A stretch of 64,000 bases of DNA from Neisseria wadsworthii 9715. Its GTDB lineage: Bacteria; Pseudomonadota; Gammaproteobacteria; Burkholderiales; Neisseriaceae. Of the stretch, positions 46,333 through 58,789 are shown in pieces (positions within the stretch are counted from its first letter, which is position 1; each line of letters opens with the position of its first letter). Under the pieces are notes generated by a model. That model was not told the origin of the DNA. It saw only the letters and a program-made list of their open reading frames with translations, and ran no database searches. A program made the position numbers and the translations under genes. The DNA is taken from the NCBI RefSeq assembly GCF_000227765.1, contig NZ_JH165159.1:201960-265959 (forward strand), read 5' to 3'.

Positions 46333-47226
46333 TCAGCCGCTCTTTTTATTGCTCAGCAAAATACCGCCGAAAATCGCCAGAATCCCGATGAAATGATACA
46401 GATGAAACGCTTCGCCCAAGAGCGTTACCGCCAGCAGCGTGCCGAACACCGGCATCAAATGGATACTCAAGCCCGCGCGCACCGCACCCACACGCGCAAT
46501 CGCCGCCGTGTAACACAAATAAGCCACCACCGAAGGAAACACGCCCACATAAGCAAAGCCCAGCAGCGCATCAGTGCTCCAGTTTACCTGCGCCCCGCCT
46601 GCGCGCTCCCATAGCCACAAAGGCAGCAGCACCAGCAAGCCCAGCATAATCTGCACCGCCGTCAAGCCTGTCCGGTTGATTTCCGTCGGCATATAGCGCA
46701 TCCACAAAGTATAAAACGCCCAACATACCACCGCCGCAAACACCCACAAATCGCCCGAATTAAACCGCAAAGCCCAAAGGTTTTCCAAACTGCCGCGCAG
46801 AATAATCGCCAGCACGCCGCATAATGACAGCAACAAACCCGACACCTGAAACCGATTCAACGCCTGCCCGTAAAACACCGCCCCAATCAGCATAATCAGC
46901 ACCGGAATACACGAATTGAGCAAAAGCGCGTTGGTGCTGGTGGTGTGGTGCAGCCCTGTATAAACCAAAGTATTAAACGCCGCCACACCGGTCAGCGCCG
47001 TACCGATAACCAGCTTGGCATGCTTGCGGTACAAACCCTTGTCCCGCCGCACCGCCGCCCAAGCAAACGGCAGCAGAATCAGCAGCGAAATCACCCAGCG
47101 CCCAAACGAAAGCGTAAACGGCGGAATATCATTGCGCACTACCCGCGCAACAATCACATTCCCCGCCCACAACAGCGGCGGCGTAATCAAAAAAGGCAGA
47201 TTTTTAAACAAAGCAGGAGCAGCCAT
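46333..47226 (-). CDS. EamA/DMT-family transporter
   Basis: A 297-residue protein with about ten membrane helices in two EamA repeats (first about residues 10-140, second 150-290). LLWAGNVIVARVV at the start and the NTLVYTGLHHTTSTNALLLN segment are typical of drug/metabolite exporters. Substrate unknown. The ATG at 47226 is the likely start; a TTG four codons upstream is possible, and neither has a good ribosome site. Single gene, with a DUS pair about 130 bases upstream. Confidence 0.85.
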   Translation of the reverse strand: MAAPALFKNLPFLITPPLLWAGNVIVARVVRNDIPPFTLSFGRWVISLLILLPFAWAAVRRDKGLYRKHAKLVIGTALTGVAAFNTLVYTGLHHTTSTNALLLNSCIPVLIMLIGAVFYGQALNRFQVSGLLLSLCGVLAIILRGSLENLWALRFNSGDLWVFAAVVCWAFYTLWMRYMPTEINRTGLTAVQIMLGLLVLLPLWLWERAGGAQVNWSTDALLGFAYVGVFPSVVAYLCYTAAIARVGAVRAGLSIHLMPVFGTLLAVTLLGEAFHLYHFIGILAIFGGILLSNKKSG

Positions 47227-47352
47227 AGCAGCGGACAATCAAATAAAGATAAACAACTGCATGATAGCAAGGGCGGAACGGGCATTCCATCGATTTATTA
47301 TGCCCAAGGCTTGACATAGTTTGCCTCCGCATTCCAGCCGCCCATGCAAAGG

Positions 47353-47384
47353 ATGCCTGTCTGAAAACCCTTTCAGACAGGCAT
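47353..47384. terminator. DUS pair between divergent genes
   Basis: Complete inverted copies between the EamA gene (-) and the cupin gene (+). With divergent genes it cannot end either one, so it is better read as an uptake-sequence pair. Confidence 0.65.
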
Positions 47385-47463
47385 CACACTACCCCGGCTT
47401 GACCCGGCTGCCCCTTTTATTTCATAGTCGCACAAAGCAACCCCAAGCCACAGGAACCTCATA

Positions 47464-47787
47464 ATGGAAAAGCACAATATCTTCCACCCGCTGCCCGAAC
47501 GCACCGACGCAGAAACCTTTGAAGACATCCTGCGCACACCGAATATCCGTATCGAACGCATCATTTCCCACGGACAATCCTCGCCCGAAGCAGGTTGGTA
47601 CGACCAAGACGAAGCCGAATGGGTAATTTTATTGCAAGGCGGCGCGGTGCTGGGTTTTGAAAACGGAAAAGAAATCAGCCTGCAAGCCGGGGATTATGTG
47701 CATATTCCGGCGCATTGCAGGCATAGGGTGGTGATGACGGATCAAGAGGAAGTTACGATTTGGTTGGCGGTGTTTTACTGTAATTGA
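47464..47787 (+). CDS. Small cupin-domain protein
   Basis: A 107-residue single-domain cupin. The segments GQSSPEAGWYDQDEAEWVILL and LQAGDYVHIPAHCRHRVVM follow the two cupin motifs (Glu and His metal ligands visible, although the first motif has few histidines). Role unknown; such proteins are often phosphomannose-isomerase-like or stress-related. It converges with acnD, with an AG-dialect hairpin between. Confidence 0.8.
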   Translation: MEKHNIFHPLPERTDAETFEDILRTPNIRIERIISHGQSSPEAGWYDQDEAEWVILLQGGAVLGFENGKEISLQAGDYVHIPAHCRHRVVMTDQEEVTIWLAVFYCN

Positions 47788-47793
47788 CGTATA

Positions 47794-47840
47794 AAAATTT
47801 CAGACGGCCTCGAATCCCTTCGAGGCCGTCTGAATTTTTC
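47794..47840. terminator. AG-dialect DUS hairpin between cupin gene and acnD
   Basis: TTCAGACGGCCT (47799-47810) and AGGCCGTCTGAA (47823-47834) with extended pairing on both sides. This is the canonical Neisseria AG-DUS, not the local wad dialect. Likely bidirectional terminator. Confidence 0.8.
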
Positions 47841-47869
47841 CAGCTTAAACGTTCAAACTACTCAAACAC

Positions 47870-50476
<2,607 letters not shown>

Positions 50477-50514
50477 GGTTAAGTCCTTTTTTCGTGTTTT
50501 TCTTTTGGTATGTT

Positions 50515-50539
50515 TTCAGACGGCATCAGGCCGTCTGAA
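50515..50539. terminator. Canonical DUS pair (AT and AG forms)
   Basis: TTCAGACGGCAT (inverse of ATGCCGTCTGAA, 50515-50526) faces AGGCCGTCTGAA (50528-50539). Both arms are canonical dialect. It lies between the EamA gene and acnD. Confidence 0.75.
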
Positions 50540-50581
50540 AATAAATCTGCATCAGTTTTATAGGTTTCAAATTTATAGGTT

Positions 50582-51463
50582 TCAAATATCAGGCACTACC
50601 CTGCGCCATCGGTTGCCGAACACATGCAGCGTCAAGCCGCACATCACAACGATAATACCCAGCCAATGCCACAAGGCCAAGCGTTCGTCTAAAACCAGAT
50701 AGCCTGCCAATAAAGCAATCACCGGTACCAATAAAGCAAACGGCGTTACCTTGCCGGCCGGATGCTTGGCCAGCAACGCACCCCAGCCGGTATAGCCGAC
50801 CAAGCTCGCCACATAGGCCAAAAACAGAATGCCGCCGACGCCTTTCCAAGTGAGGTTGGATGTATGTTGCTCCAAACCGTCTGCACCGTAAAGCAGCAGC
50901 GAAGCCAACGTAAACGCCCCAAATGCCGGAATACCGCCCCAAACGACCAACGACAGCGCGTTTACAGAACCGATACGCTTCACAATAATATTGCCGCACG
51001 CCCAAGATGCCGCCGCACCGAACACCGGCAACATCGCACTTACCGGCAAGCTGCCTTGATAGTGCCCGATGCCGATAAACACCAGCCCCACCGCCGCCGT
51101 GCACATACCTAATAAATGATGGGCAAGCACGGGTTCGCGCAACAAAACGCCCGCTATCAATACGGTAAAAAACACCTGCACTTGCAGCATCAATGCCGCC
51201 AAGCCGGTGGGCAGCCCCCAATCCAATGCGGTAAACATCAAAGAAAATTGCCCGAAGCTGATGGTTAAACCGTAAGCAATCAACAAATACCAAGGCACTG
51301 CCGGACGTTTAAGCAAAAATACCGCCGGAAACACCACGCAGAAAAAACGCAGCATACCCAACACCATCGGCGGTATTTCGTTCAGGGCAAACTTCATAAA
51401 CAGGAAATTCACGCCCCATACGCCGATAACCAGCAATACCAGCAGATAATCTTTCAGGTTCAT
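50582..51463 (-). CDS. EamA/DMT-family transporter inside the prp operon
   Basis: A 293-residue protein with about ten membrane helices and two EamA repeats (VLLVIGVWGVNFLFMKFAL at the start; GIIVVMCGLTLHVFG at the end). It resembles amino-acid/metabolite exporters of the YdeD/EamA kind; substrate unknown. It sits between prpC and acnD on the same strand. It is bordered by canonical-dialect uptake sequences, so it probably arrived together with acnD. Confidence 0.85.
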   Translation of the reverse strand: MNLKDYLLVLLVIGVWGVNFLFMKFALNEIPPMVLGMLRFFCVVFPAVFLLKRPAVPWYLLIAYGLTISFGQFSLMFTALDWGLPTGLAALMLQVQVFFTVLIAGVLLREPVLAHHLLGMCTAAVGLVFIGIGHYQGSLPVSAMLPVFGAAASWACGNIIVKRIGSVNALSLVVWGGIPAFGAFTLASLLLYGADGLEQHTSNLTWKGVGGILFLAYVASLVGYTGWGALLAKHPAGKVTPFALLVPVIALLAGYLVLDERLALWHWLGIIVVMCGLTLHVFGNRWRRVVPDI

Positions 51464-51512
51464 GATCGGCTGCCTTGTTTCTCTTGGTGTGCGGATTGGC
51501 CTTGCGTATGTT

Positions 51513-51545
51513 TTCAGACGGCCTCTTAAACCAAGCCTGTCTGAA
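51513..51545. terminator. Mixed-dialect DUS hairpin after prpC
   Basis: Left arm TTCAGACGGCCT (51513-51524) is AG-DUS; right arm AAGCCTGTCTGAA (51533-51545) is the local wad type. The arms pair imperfectly. It lies between prpC and the EamA gene. Confidence 0.7.
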
Positions 51546-51594
51546 AACCAAAAAAGGTACGGTAGGCTTGCGCCCGCCGTACCTTGATTATGTT

Positions 51595-52746
51595 TTAGCG
51601 TTCTTCCATCGGCACGAACGGCAAATCATCAGGGCCGGTGTAGTTCGCACTCGGGCGGATGATTTTGCCGTCTTGACGTTGCTCAAGCACATGGGCCGAC
51701 CAGCCGGTGGTGCGCGAAATCACAAACAGCGGGGTGAACATGGCGGTGGGCACGCCCAGTTTTTGATAGGAAACGGCAGAGAACCAGTCTAGATTCGGGA
51801 ACATTTTTTTCTCGTTCCACATCAGGGTTTCCAAACGTTCGGCGATGTCAAACAGGCGCATATCGCCGGTTTCCTCGCTCAATTCGCGCGCCACTTCTTT
51901 AATCACCACATTGCGCGGGTCAGACACGGTGTACACGGGGTGGCCGAAACCGATCACGATTTCTTTGCGGCCGATGCGCTCGCGGATGTCGGCTTCGGCT
52001 TCGTCGGCATTGCGGTAACGTTTTTGAATGTCGTATGCCACTTCGTTGGCACCGCCGTGTTTCGGGCCTTTCAGCGCGCCGATGGAGCCGGTGATGCAGG
52101 AATAAATATCCGAACCCGTGCCGGCAATCACGCGGGATGTGAAAGTGGAGGCGTTGAATTCGTGCTCTGCATACAGAATCAATGAAATGTGCATGGCTTT
52201 GATATGCGATTTAGACGGACGCTTGCCGTGCAGAAGGTGAAGGAAATGGCCGCCGATGCTGTCTTCTTTGCTTTCCACTTTGATGCGTTTGCCGTTGTGG
52301 GAATATTGATACCAGTAAAGCAGCATGCTGCCTAGGCAAGCGATGAGTTTGTCGGCAATGTCGCGCGCTTCGCTGGCAGGCTGGCTTTCACGCTCCGGGT
52401 GCACGCAGCCGAGCATGGATACGCCGGTGCGCAATACGTCCATCGGGTGGGTGTGCGCGGGCAGGCTTTCCAATACTTGAATCACGCGAATGGGTAAGCC
52501 GCGCAGGGATTGAAGTTTTTTCTTATAAGCGGCTAATTCAAATTTGTTGGGCAGGTGACCGTGGATCAAAAGGTGGGCCACTTCTTCAAACTCGCAATGT
52601 TTGGCCAAATCGAGAATGTCGTAGCCGCGATAGCTCAAGTCGTTGCCACTGCGGCCTACGGTACACAGCGCGGTGTTGCCGGCAGGTACGCCTGAAAGGG
52701 CTACGGATTTTTTGGGTTTCGGCGTTACTGGGGTTTCGGTAGTCAT
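51595..52746 (-). CDS. prpC: 2-Methylcitrate synthase
   Basis: A 383-residue citrate-synthase-family enzyme. The short form, the start with [20 protein letters not shown] and [20 protein letters not shown], and the catalytic-region [13 protein letters not shown] and [15 protein letters not shown] identify PrpC. It condenses propionyl-CoA with oxaloacetate. It lies between prpB (upstream) and eamA-acnD (downstream) on the same strand. A GGAGACCC stretch precedes the ATG. Confidence 0.94.
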   Translation of the reverse strand: MTTETPVTPKPKKSVALSGVPAGNTALCTVGRSGNDLSYRGYDILDLAKHCEFEEVAHLLIHGHLPNKFELAAYKKKLQSLRGLPIRVIQVLESLPAHTHPMDVLRTGVSMLGCVHPERESQPASEARDIADKLIACLGSMLLYWYQYSHNGKRIKVESKEDSIGGHFLHLLHGKRPSKSHIKAMHISLILYAEHEFNASTFTSRVIAGTGSDIYSCITGSIGALKGPKHGGANEVAYDIQKRYRNADEAEADIRERIGRKEIVIGFGHPVYTVSDPRNVVIKEVARELSEETGDMRLFDIAERLETLMWNEKKMFPNLDWFSAVSYQKLGVPTAMFTPLFVISRTTGWSAHVLEQRQDGKIIRPSANYTGPDDLPFVPMEER

Positions 52747-52772
52747 CTATTGGGTCTCCTTTGTATATCATT

Positions 52773-52796
52773 TTTTCAGACAGGCCTGTCTGAAAA
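52773..52796. terminator. Perfect DUS palindrome between prpB and prpC
   Basis: TTTTCAGACAGG followed directly by its inverse CCTGTCTGAAAA: two overlapping wad-type copies with no loop. It may attenuate read-through from prpB to prpC, or mark an extruding palindrome. Confidence 0.65.
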
Positions 52797-52869
52797 TCAT
52801 GGTTTTTTAATGCACGGCGGCAGAAGAGGCGGGGCGGCATAATCCGCCCGCCGCTTGGCAGCCGGTGTG

Positions 52870-53751
52870 TTATTCGGATTTGCTGAAGAGTTTGTCCAGC
52901 TTTTGTTCGAAGTCGTGATAGTTGAGATGCTCATACAGTTCGGCGCGCGTCTGCATGGTATCGAGCACATTGGCTTGCGTGCCGTCGCGCATGATGGCTT
53001 CGTAAACATTCAGTGCGGCCTTGCTGGCGGCGCGGAAAGTAGAAAGCGGATACAGCACCAGTTTCACGCCGTTGTCGGCCAGCTCTTTCTGCGTGTAAAG
53101 CGGGGTGGCACCGAATTCGGTAATGTTGGCCAAAACGGGCACTTTCACGGCCTCGGCAAATTGTTTGTACATGCCCAGCTCGGTCATTGCTTCGGGGAAA
53201 ATCATATCGGCACCGGCTTCCACACAGGCTTGCGCGCGCTCGATGGCGGCGTTCAAACCTTCTACGGCAAGCGCGTCGGTACGCGCCATAATCACAAAAT
53301 TTTCATCCACGCGCGCATCTACGGCTGCTTTGATGCGGTCAACCATTTCCGCTTGCGACACGATGGCTTTGTTCGGACGGTGGCCGCAGCGTTTTTGGGC
53401 CACTTGGTCTTCGATATGCACGGCAGCCACACCTGCGCGCTCAAAATTGCGGATGGTGCGTGCAATATTGAATGCCCCGCCCCAACCCACATCAATATCA
53501 ACCAGCAAAGGCGTATCGACATTGTCGGTAATGCGGCGGGCATCAATCAGCACATCTTCCATTGTGGTAATGCCCAAATCGGGAATACCGCAAGAGCAGG
53601 CCGCCACGCCGCCGCCGGAAAGATAAATGGCTTTAAAACCACTGTGCGTTGCCAAACGGGCAAAATAGGCATTGATACAGCCGACCACGGCTAAGGGATG
53701 GGATTCTTGGACGGCCTTGCGGAACCGCAGGCCGGCAGAGTGGATACTCAT
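52870..53751 (-). CDS. prpB: Methylisocitrate lyase
   Basis: A 293-residue isocitrate-lyase-superfamily TIM barrel. The signature KRCGHRPNK, with the catalytic cysteine, is at about residue 120, and metal-binding [10 protein letters not shown] near residue 83. PrpB splits 2-methylisocitrate into pyruvate and succinate, the last step of the methylcitrate cycle. First gene of the minus-strand prp unit. GGAG precedes the ATG. Confidence 0.95.
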   Translation of the reverse strand: MSIHSAGLRFRKAVQESHPLAVVGCINAYFARLATHSGFKAIYLSGGGVAACSCGIPDLGITTMEDVLIDARRITDNVDTPLLVDIDVGWGGAFNIARTIRNFERAGVAAVHIEDQVAQKRCGHRPNKAIVSQAEMVDRIKAAVDARVDENFVIMARTDALAVEGLNAAIERAQACVEAGADMIFPEAMTELGMYKQFAEAVKVPVLANITEFGATPLYTQKELADNGVKLVLYPLSTFRAASKAALNVYEAIMRDGTQANVLDTMQTRAELYEHLNYHDFEQKLDKLFSKSE

Positions 53752-54120
53752 TTTTGAATGCTCCTTTTATACATATTTTTCTTGTGTTGCTGAATGTAGT
53801 TTGACCGGCAATATTAGTAAAATTATTTATTCTGATACAAGCCATCAGCAAATTTGATAATGGGTGCGCAAAGTCTGATTCTGAGCGGAATCGGATTGAT
53901 AATGTATTAAATGTTTCTGCTGGATTTGTTTATATTTCTTTTTGTTAACCTGTCGAATTGAGCTTTATTTATGAATATATGGCTGTTTGAATGTTTGCAG
54001 GGGCGGGTTTATTAGCATGTAAAACACTGTGTTTGAATCATTCAAGATAGAAATGCAATGCCTGTCTGAAATTGTTTTTCAGACAGGCATTGTTGGTTCA
54101 TAACTTTTAAAACCGAGCGT
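53752..54120. other. Promoter region of the prp operon and DUS hairpin
   Basis: AT-rich non-coding DNA upstream of prpB, which should hold the prp promoter. No operator was recognised and no regulator gene is adjacent. A complete DUS hairpin at 54058-54090 ends the alanine symporter gene on the minus strand. Confidence 0.6.
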
Positions 54121-55632
54121 TTACCAAATATCAGATTTGATTTTACGCTTCAAGGTAGGATGCTCGGAAAGCTTGAACACCGGCTCTTTGCCCATACGCA
54201 ATTTGCGTTGGTAGTCGCGCAGCAGCATGAACACCAGCGGGGAAAGTATCATGATGGCAATCAGGTTGATGAAGGCCATGATGCCCATGGATAAGTCGCC
54301 CATATCCCATACCAGCCCCACTTTTACCACCGAGCCGAAGTAAACAAACGCCAACACGGCCATGCGGAACAATGCAAGGGTGAGGCGGCCGTTTTTAATA
54401 AACTGCACGTTGGATTCCGCATAGGCGTAGTTGCCGATAATCGAAGAATAGCAGAACATAAACAGCACCACTGCCAAGAAATATTGGCCGAACACGCCGA
54501 TTTGGCTTTCCAGCGCGGCTTGCGTGAGCTGGCTGCCGGTGAGGTTTGCCGCGTTGGGCACATCGGAGAGTAAAATCACAAATGCGGTGCACGAACACAC
54601 GATAATCGTGTCCACAAACACACCCAGCATCTGAATCATGCCTTGCGAAACAGGGTGTTTCACATCGGCTGCCGCGGCAGCGTTCGGCGCAGAACCCATA
54701 CCGGCTTCATTGGAAAACAGGCCGCGTTTGATACCTTGCTGCATGGCGGCAGCAATCGCGCTGCCGGTAAAGCCGCCGGCGGCAGATTCGAAGTTAAACG
54801 CACTGTTGATAATCATGCTGAACATGCCCGGCACTTCTGAAATATTGGTTGCCACGATAAAAATCGCCACCAACAGATAAGCGGAAGCCATCAAAGGCAC
54901 CAAAGCTTCTGCAATGCGCGAAACGCGGCGGATACCGCCGAAAATAATCGGTGCGGTCAAAATGACCAGGCCCACACCCAAAATATGTTTGTAAGAATGC
55001 CAAGCGGTTTCGCAATCGCCGCTGCCCGAGGCGCAGCCGGAGGCTGATTTGACCGATTCGATAATCGTGTTGGCCTGAATGGCATTAAACACAAAGCCGA
55101 AGCAGAGAATCAGGCTCAGAGCAAACAGAATACCCAGCCATTTTTGCCCCATGCCGCGCGTGATGTAATAAGCAGGGCCACCGCGGAACTGGTTGTTGCC
55201 GTGGTCGCGGATTTTGAATAATTGCGCCAGCGAAGATTCGGCAAATGCGGAGCTCATGCCCAAAAGCGCAGTCAGCCACATCCACAGCACGGCGCCCGGC
55301 CCGCCCAGCGAAATTGCAATGGCCACACCGGCGATATTGCCTGTGCCCACGCGGCTGGCAAGGCCGGTGGCAAAGGCTTGGAACGGCGTGATGCCGTGGC
55401 CGTGCGAATCGTCGCCTTCGCTGCGGCTGCCCAGCATTTCTTTGATGCTGCGCGCCAGCAGACGCACCTGCACGAAGCCTGTGGCAAGCGTGAAAAACAA
55501 ACCGACGGCAACCAAGATAAACACCAGCCATGTCCACACAAAATCATTGCCGGCATTGACGCCGCAGTGCATCAGATCAAGTGCATACACACCGTGCTGC
55601 CCTTGATCTAAACATTCTTTAAACTTATCCAT
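54121..55632 (-). CDS. Alanine/glycine:cation symporter (AGCS family)
   Basis: A 503-residue membrane protein with about eleven helices. AGCS signatures are GTGNIAGVAIAISLGGPGAV, RGGPAYYITRGMG and LFSNEAGMGSAPNAAAAAD. Members import alanine or glycine with sodium. A cysteine-containing loop (CASGSGDCETAW) is unusual. The start was placed at MDKFKECL; a TTG two codons upstream is less likely. Single gene. Confidence 0.93.
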   Translation of the reverse strand: MDKFKECLDQGQHGVYALDLMHCGVNAGNDFVWTWLVFILVAVGLFFTLATGFVQVRLLARSIKEMLGSRSEGDDSHGHGITPFQAFATGLASRVGTGNIAGVAIAISLGGPGAVLWMWLTALLGMSSAFAESSLAQLFKIRDHGNNQFRGGPAYYITRGMGQKWLGILFALSLILCFGFVFNAIQANTIIESVKSASGCASGSGDCETAWHSYKHILGVGLVILTAPIIFGGIRRVSRIAEALVPLMASAYLLVAIFIVATNISEVPGMFSMIINSAFNFESAAGGFTGSAIAAAMQQGIKRGLFSNEAGMGSAPNAAAAADVKHPVSQGMIQMLGVFVDTIIVCSCTAFVILLSDVPNAANLTGSQLTQAALESQIGVFGQYFLAVVLFMFCYSSIIGNYAYAESNVQFIKNGRLTLALFRMAVLAFVYFGSVVKVGLVWDMGDLSMGIMAFINLIAIMILSPLVFMLLRDYQRKLRMGKEPVFKLSEHPTLKRKIKSDIW

Positions 55633-55829
55633 AATCAATTATTCTCTATTTGAAGTATTTGAGGCGCATAATTTGCTAACGCGCGCATTTTAATACAGGT
55701 TAACAATTTATGTTTGGTATTTTACATGTTCGATTTTAATCGAATGCTTATTTTCTTGCTTATGGTTACGAAGTTTAATGTTTCCGTTTTATGTGGAATA
55801 GGTGGTTCACAGTTTCATAGATATCAGCG

Positions 55830-55884
55830 ATGCCTGTCTGAAAACAATATGCCGGCAATCTGGCCAGCCTTTTCAGACAGGCAT
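55830..55884. terminator. Long-loop DUS pair upstream of the YeiH-like gene
   Basis: Complete forward (55830-55842) and reverse (55872-55884) copies with a 29-base loop. They lie in the gap between divergent genes, so they cannot end either one. The rest of 55633-55955 is AT-rich and should hold both promoters; no other gene is seen. Confidence 0.55.
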
Positions 55885-55955
55885 TTTATTTACGGATAAA
55901 CTGACCATTCCGCAGCAATTACTCTAAAATACCGGGCTCTGTGAGGAGTACGATT

Positions 55956-56969
55956 ATGTTTTTTTGCCACTTGAAGGCTTCTTTCTGGCAAGGCCTGCTG
56001 CTGTGTGCAGGTTTGGCCGGTTTATCCGTTATGTTGGCTCCCATGCTGGGGCAAGCCGTCAGCCCGCTATTGGCTGCTATTATGGCGGGCTTGTTGCTGG
56101 GTAACAGTTTTTACCCGAATTTCGAGCAATATTTTAATGACGGTATCCTGTTTGCACAAAAGCAGATTTTACGCACGGCCATTGTGCTGTATGGTTTTAA
56201 ACTGACTGTTTATGATTTGGCGCAAGTTGGGTGGAGCGCATTGCTGATTGATGCCATTATGGTGGTTTCGACATTTTTGCTTGCCGTGTGGTTGGGCAGG
56301 CGGGTTTTCGGCATTGACCGGAACACTTCTATTTTAATCGGCTCCGGGGCGGCCATTTGTGGTGCCGCCGCAGTGTTGGCAACGGAATCTGTGTTAAAAG
56401 CAGAGCCTTATAAAGTGGCGGTGGCGGTAGTTACGGTGGTGGTGTTCGGCTCGCTTGCCATGATTGTGTATCCTGTGCTGTATTCATTGCATATATTGCC
56501 TTTTGATACTGCGCAATTTGGTGTTTATACCGGCTCAACAGTGCACGAAGTGGCGCAAGTGGTGGCAGTCGGCGGCTCCATCAGCCCGGAAACAGCCAAT
56601 ACGGCGGTGATTACCAAGATGGTTCGGGTTATGTTGCTGGCTCCGTTTTTGCTGGTTTTGTCTTATGTGTTGGCAAGGGGCAAGAATGAGCCAAATCATC
56701 GGCAGAATAAAATAACCATCCCTTGGTTTGCTGTGGGCTTTATTGCTGTGGCCGGGCTCAATTCATTATTGCCCGAACAATTCTCGCCATGGGTGCGCCG
56801 GGTTATCTATTTGGATGACTTTTTGCTTGCAATGGCCATGGCTGCATTAGGCTTAACAACCCGAGCGAGCACAATCAGTAAAGTGGGCATATTGCCGTTT
56901 AAGCTCGGGCTGTATGTGTTTGTGTGGCTGGTTGCGGGCGGAGCGGCGGTTAACTGGTTGCTGGTGTAA
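55956..56969 (+). CDS. YeiH/UPF0324-family putative sulfate exporter
   Basis: A 337-residue membrane protein with about ten helices. UPF0324 patterns are AIMAGLLLGNSF, LYGFKLTVYDLAQVG, IGSGAAICGAAAVLA and GVYTGSTVHEVAQVVA. Such proteins are annotated as putative sulfate exporters, but the substrate is poorly established. The start MFFCHLK was chosen because GAGGAG lies nine bases upstream; a GTG five codons earlier overlaps that ribosome site. Confidence 0.87.
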   Translation: MFFCHLKASFWQGLLLCAGLAGLSVMLAPMLGQAVSPLLAAIMAGLLLGNSFYPNFEQYFNDGILFAQKQILRTAIVLYGFKLTVYDLAQVGWSALLIDAIMVVSTFLLAVWLGRRVFGIDRNTSILIGSGAAICGAAAVLATESVLKAEPYKVAVAVVTVVVFGSLAMIVYPVLYSLHILPFDTAQFGVYTGSTVHEVAQVVAVGGSISPETANTAVITKMVRVMLLAPFLLVLSYVLARGKNEPNHRQNKITIPWFAVGFIAVAGLNSLLPEQFSPWVRRVIYLDDFLLAMAMAALGLTTRASTISKVGILPFKLGLYVFVWLVAGGAAVNWLLV

Positions 56970-57040
56970 CTGAATGTTTTGAAATAAGCTTAATCAACTA
57001 CATCATATATTTTTCTTTATTCACTTCTCATGGCTAATTT

Positions 57041-57580
57041 ATGATCCAACCCGTCCGCATCCTCGGCCTTGACCCCGGCAGCCGCACCACAGGCTTCGGT
57101 ATTGTCGACGTTATCAACCGCCAACACATTTATGTGGCTTCCGGCTGTATCAAAACCATCCCGAACGACGAATTGGCCGGGCGTATCGGCGTGATTGTAG
57201 AAAATCTCAACGAAATCATCGAAGTATACCGCCCCAATCAGGCGGCGGTGGAACAGGTGTTTGTAAACGTAAACCCTGCGGCCACCCTGATGCTCGGCCA
57301 AGCCAGGGGCGCTGCCGTGGCCGCTTTGGTCATGCGCGGGCTGCCCGTGTATGAATACACCGCGCTGCAAGTGAAGCAGGCGGTGGTAGGCAAGGGCAAG
57401 GCGGCCAAAGAGCAGGTGCAGCATATGGTTGTGCAGATGTTGGGGCTTTCGGGTACGCCGCAATCCGATGCTGCCGACGGCTTGGCCGTGGCGCTCACCC
57501 ATGCGCTGCGCAACCATAGCCTGGCGGGTAGAATCGGACTGCGCGACATCCAAATCAAAGGCGGCCGGTTTCAGCCGTGA
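57041..57580 (+). CDS. ruvC: Crossover junction endodeoxyribonuclease RuvC
   Basis: A 179-residue RNase H-fold nuclease. The first catalytic Asp is in [14 protein letters not shown] (Asp11), the Glu in [10 protein letters not shown], and the last acidic pair in [13 protein letters not shown]. RuvC resolves Holliday junctions processed by RuvAB. ruvA is 38 kb away. No Shine-Dalgarno sequence is obvious before the ATG. A single DUS (57584-57596) follows the stop. Confidence 0.96.
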   Translation: MIQPVRILGLDPGSRTTGFGIVDVINRQHIYVASGCIKTIPNDELAGRIGVIVENLNEIIEVYRPNQAAVEQVFVNVNPAATLMLGQARGAAVAALVMRGLPVYEYTALQVKQAVVGKGKAAKEQVQHMVVQMLGLSGTPQSDAADGLAVALTHALRNHSLAGRIGLRDIQIKGGRFQP

Positions 57581-57583
57581 AAC

Positions 57584-57596
57584 AGGCCTGTCTGAA
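57584..57596 (+). repeat. Single DUS
   Basis: A 12-base core with first base changed (AGGCCTGTCTGAA), four bases after ruvC, without a partner. Confidence 0.7.
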
Positions 57597-57717
57597 TGCT
57601 ATGAAATAAAATTCAGGCAGGATAAAAGCTTCCTGCAATATTTCGTCTATATCAAAAAAGCCGAAGCGTTCACTACAAAGCACTACATTCCACTATGTTT
57701 GCTTAACCCGAATGGCG

Positions 57718-57723
57718 TATAAT
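57718..57723 (+). promoter_or_regulatory. Candidate -10 box of ppk2
   Basis: A perfect TATAAT 40 bases before the ppk2 ATG. TATGTT at 57694-57699 is a weak -35 at 18-base spacing. AAGGAAAAG is the ribosome site. Confidence 0.5.
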
Positions 57724-57763
57724 AAGAGTAAAAATTTTTTTAAAGAAAGAAAAAAGGAAAAGT

Positions 57764-58693
57764 ATGAAGAGCCATCAATTGGAACCATTCCAAAAAGTAG
57801 AATTAGGAGAAGAAAAAGACCGCCTGCAGATTTTCGAACAAGCCGTGTTACAGCACAAAGGCAGAAAATCAGATGAAGATTCAAGCAGTGCGCCGCTTCC
57901 GGAAAACTATCCTTACCGTACCCGCATGAGCCGCCGCGTGTATGAAAAAGAGAAAAAGCTGCTTCAAATCGAGCTTTTAAAAGTACAAAGCTGGGTTAAA
58001 GAAACCGGCCAAAAAATCGTGGGGCTGTTTGAAGGCCGAGATGCGGCCGGCAAAGGCGGTACCATCAAGCGCTATATGGAGCATCTCAATCCGCGTGGCG
58101 CGCGCGTAGTGGCTTTGGAAAAACCTTCAGAAAGCGAACGAGGCCAATGGTATTTCCAACGTTATATCCAAAATCTGCCAACCGCCGGCGAAATCGTGTT
58201 TTTCGACCGCTCTTGGTATAACCGCGCAGGCGTTGAGCGCGTGATGGGCTTTTGCGAGCCGCACGAATATCTGCTCTTTATGCGCCAAACGCCCGAATTC
58301 GAGCGCATGCTGGTTGCCAGCGGCATTCATCTGTTTAAATTCTGGTTTTCGGTAAGCCGCGAAGAGCAGCTGCGCCGTTTCATTTCCCGCCGCGACGATC
58401 CGTTGAAACACTGGAAACTTTCGCCCGTCGATATCCAATCGCTCGACCGCTGGGACGAATATACCGATGCGAAAAACGCCATGTTCTTCCACACCCATAC
58501 CGGCGACGCACCGTGGACGATCATTAAATCCGACGATAAAAAACGCGCCCGTTTAAACTGCATCCGCTATTTCCTACATAAGCTCGACTATCCGGGCAAA
58601 GACGAAAAAGCCATCGGCAAAGTCGACCCCCTGATTGTCAACGTGCCGACCACGCAGTTTAAAGACAATAATTTCGATATTATTGCCGACTAA
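57764..58693 (+). CDS. ppk2: Polyphosphate kinase 2
   Basis: A 309-residue single-domain PPK2. Walker A FEGRDAAGKGGTIK is at about residues 88-101, Walker B FFDRSWYNRAGVERVMGF at about 146, and the lid region FSVSREEQLRRF follows. Members transfer phosphate between polyphosphate and nucleotides, mostly making GTP or ATP from NDP. Size and motifs fit class I. No ppk1 is in the window. Monocistronic. Confidence 0.93.
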   Translation: MKSHQLEPFQKVELGEEKDRLQIFEQAVLQHKGRKSDEDSSSAPLPENYPYRTRMSRRVYEKEKKLLQIELLKVQSWVKETGQKIVGLFEGRDAAGKGGTIKRYMEHLNPRGARVVALEKPSESERGQWYFQRYIQNLPTAGEIVFFDRSWYNRAGVERVMGFCEPHEYLLFMRQTPEFERMLVASGIHLFKFWFSVSREEQLRRFISRRDDPLKHWKLSPVDIQSLDRWDEYTDAKNAMFFHTHTGDAPWTIIKSDDKKRARLNCIRYFLHKLDYPGKDEKAIGKVDPLIVNVPTTQFKDNNFDIIAD

Positions 58694-58708
58694 GCGGTTT
58701 GCAATTTG

Positions 58709-58741
58709 ATGCCTGTCTGAAAAGCCTTTTCAGACAGGCAT
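58709..58741. terminator. DUS hairpin between ppk2 and mutS
   Basis: Complete inverted copies, T-rich on the + strand, after the ppk2 stop. Confidence 0.8.
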
Positions 58742-58789
58742 TATTCATTTTGCTAAAATACCGTTTCTTTTTCCCGATAGGCCGTTTCC

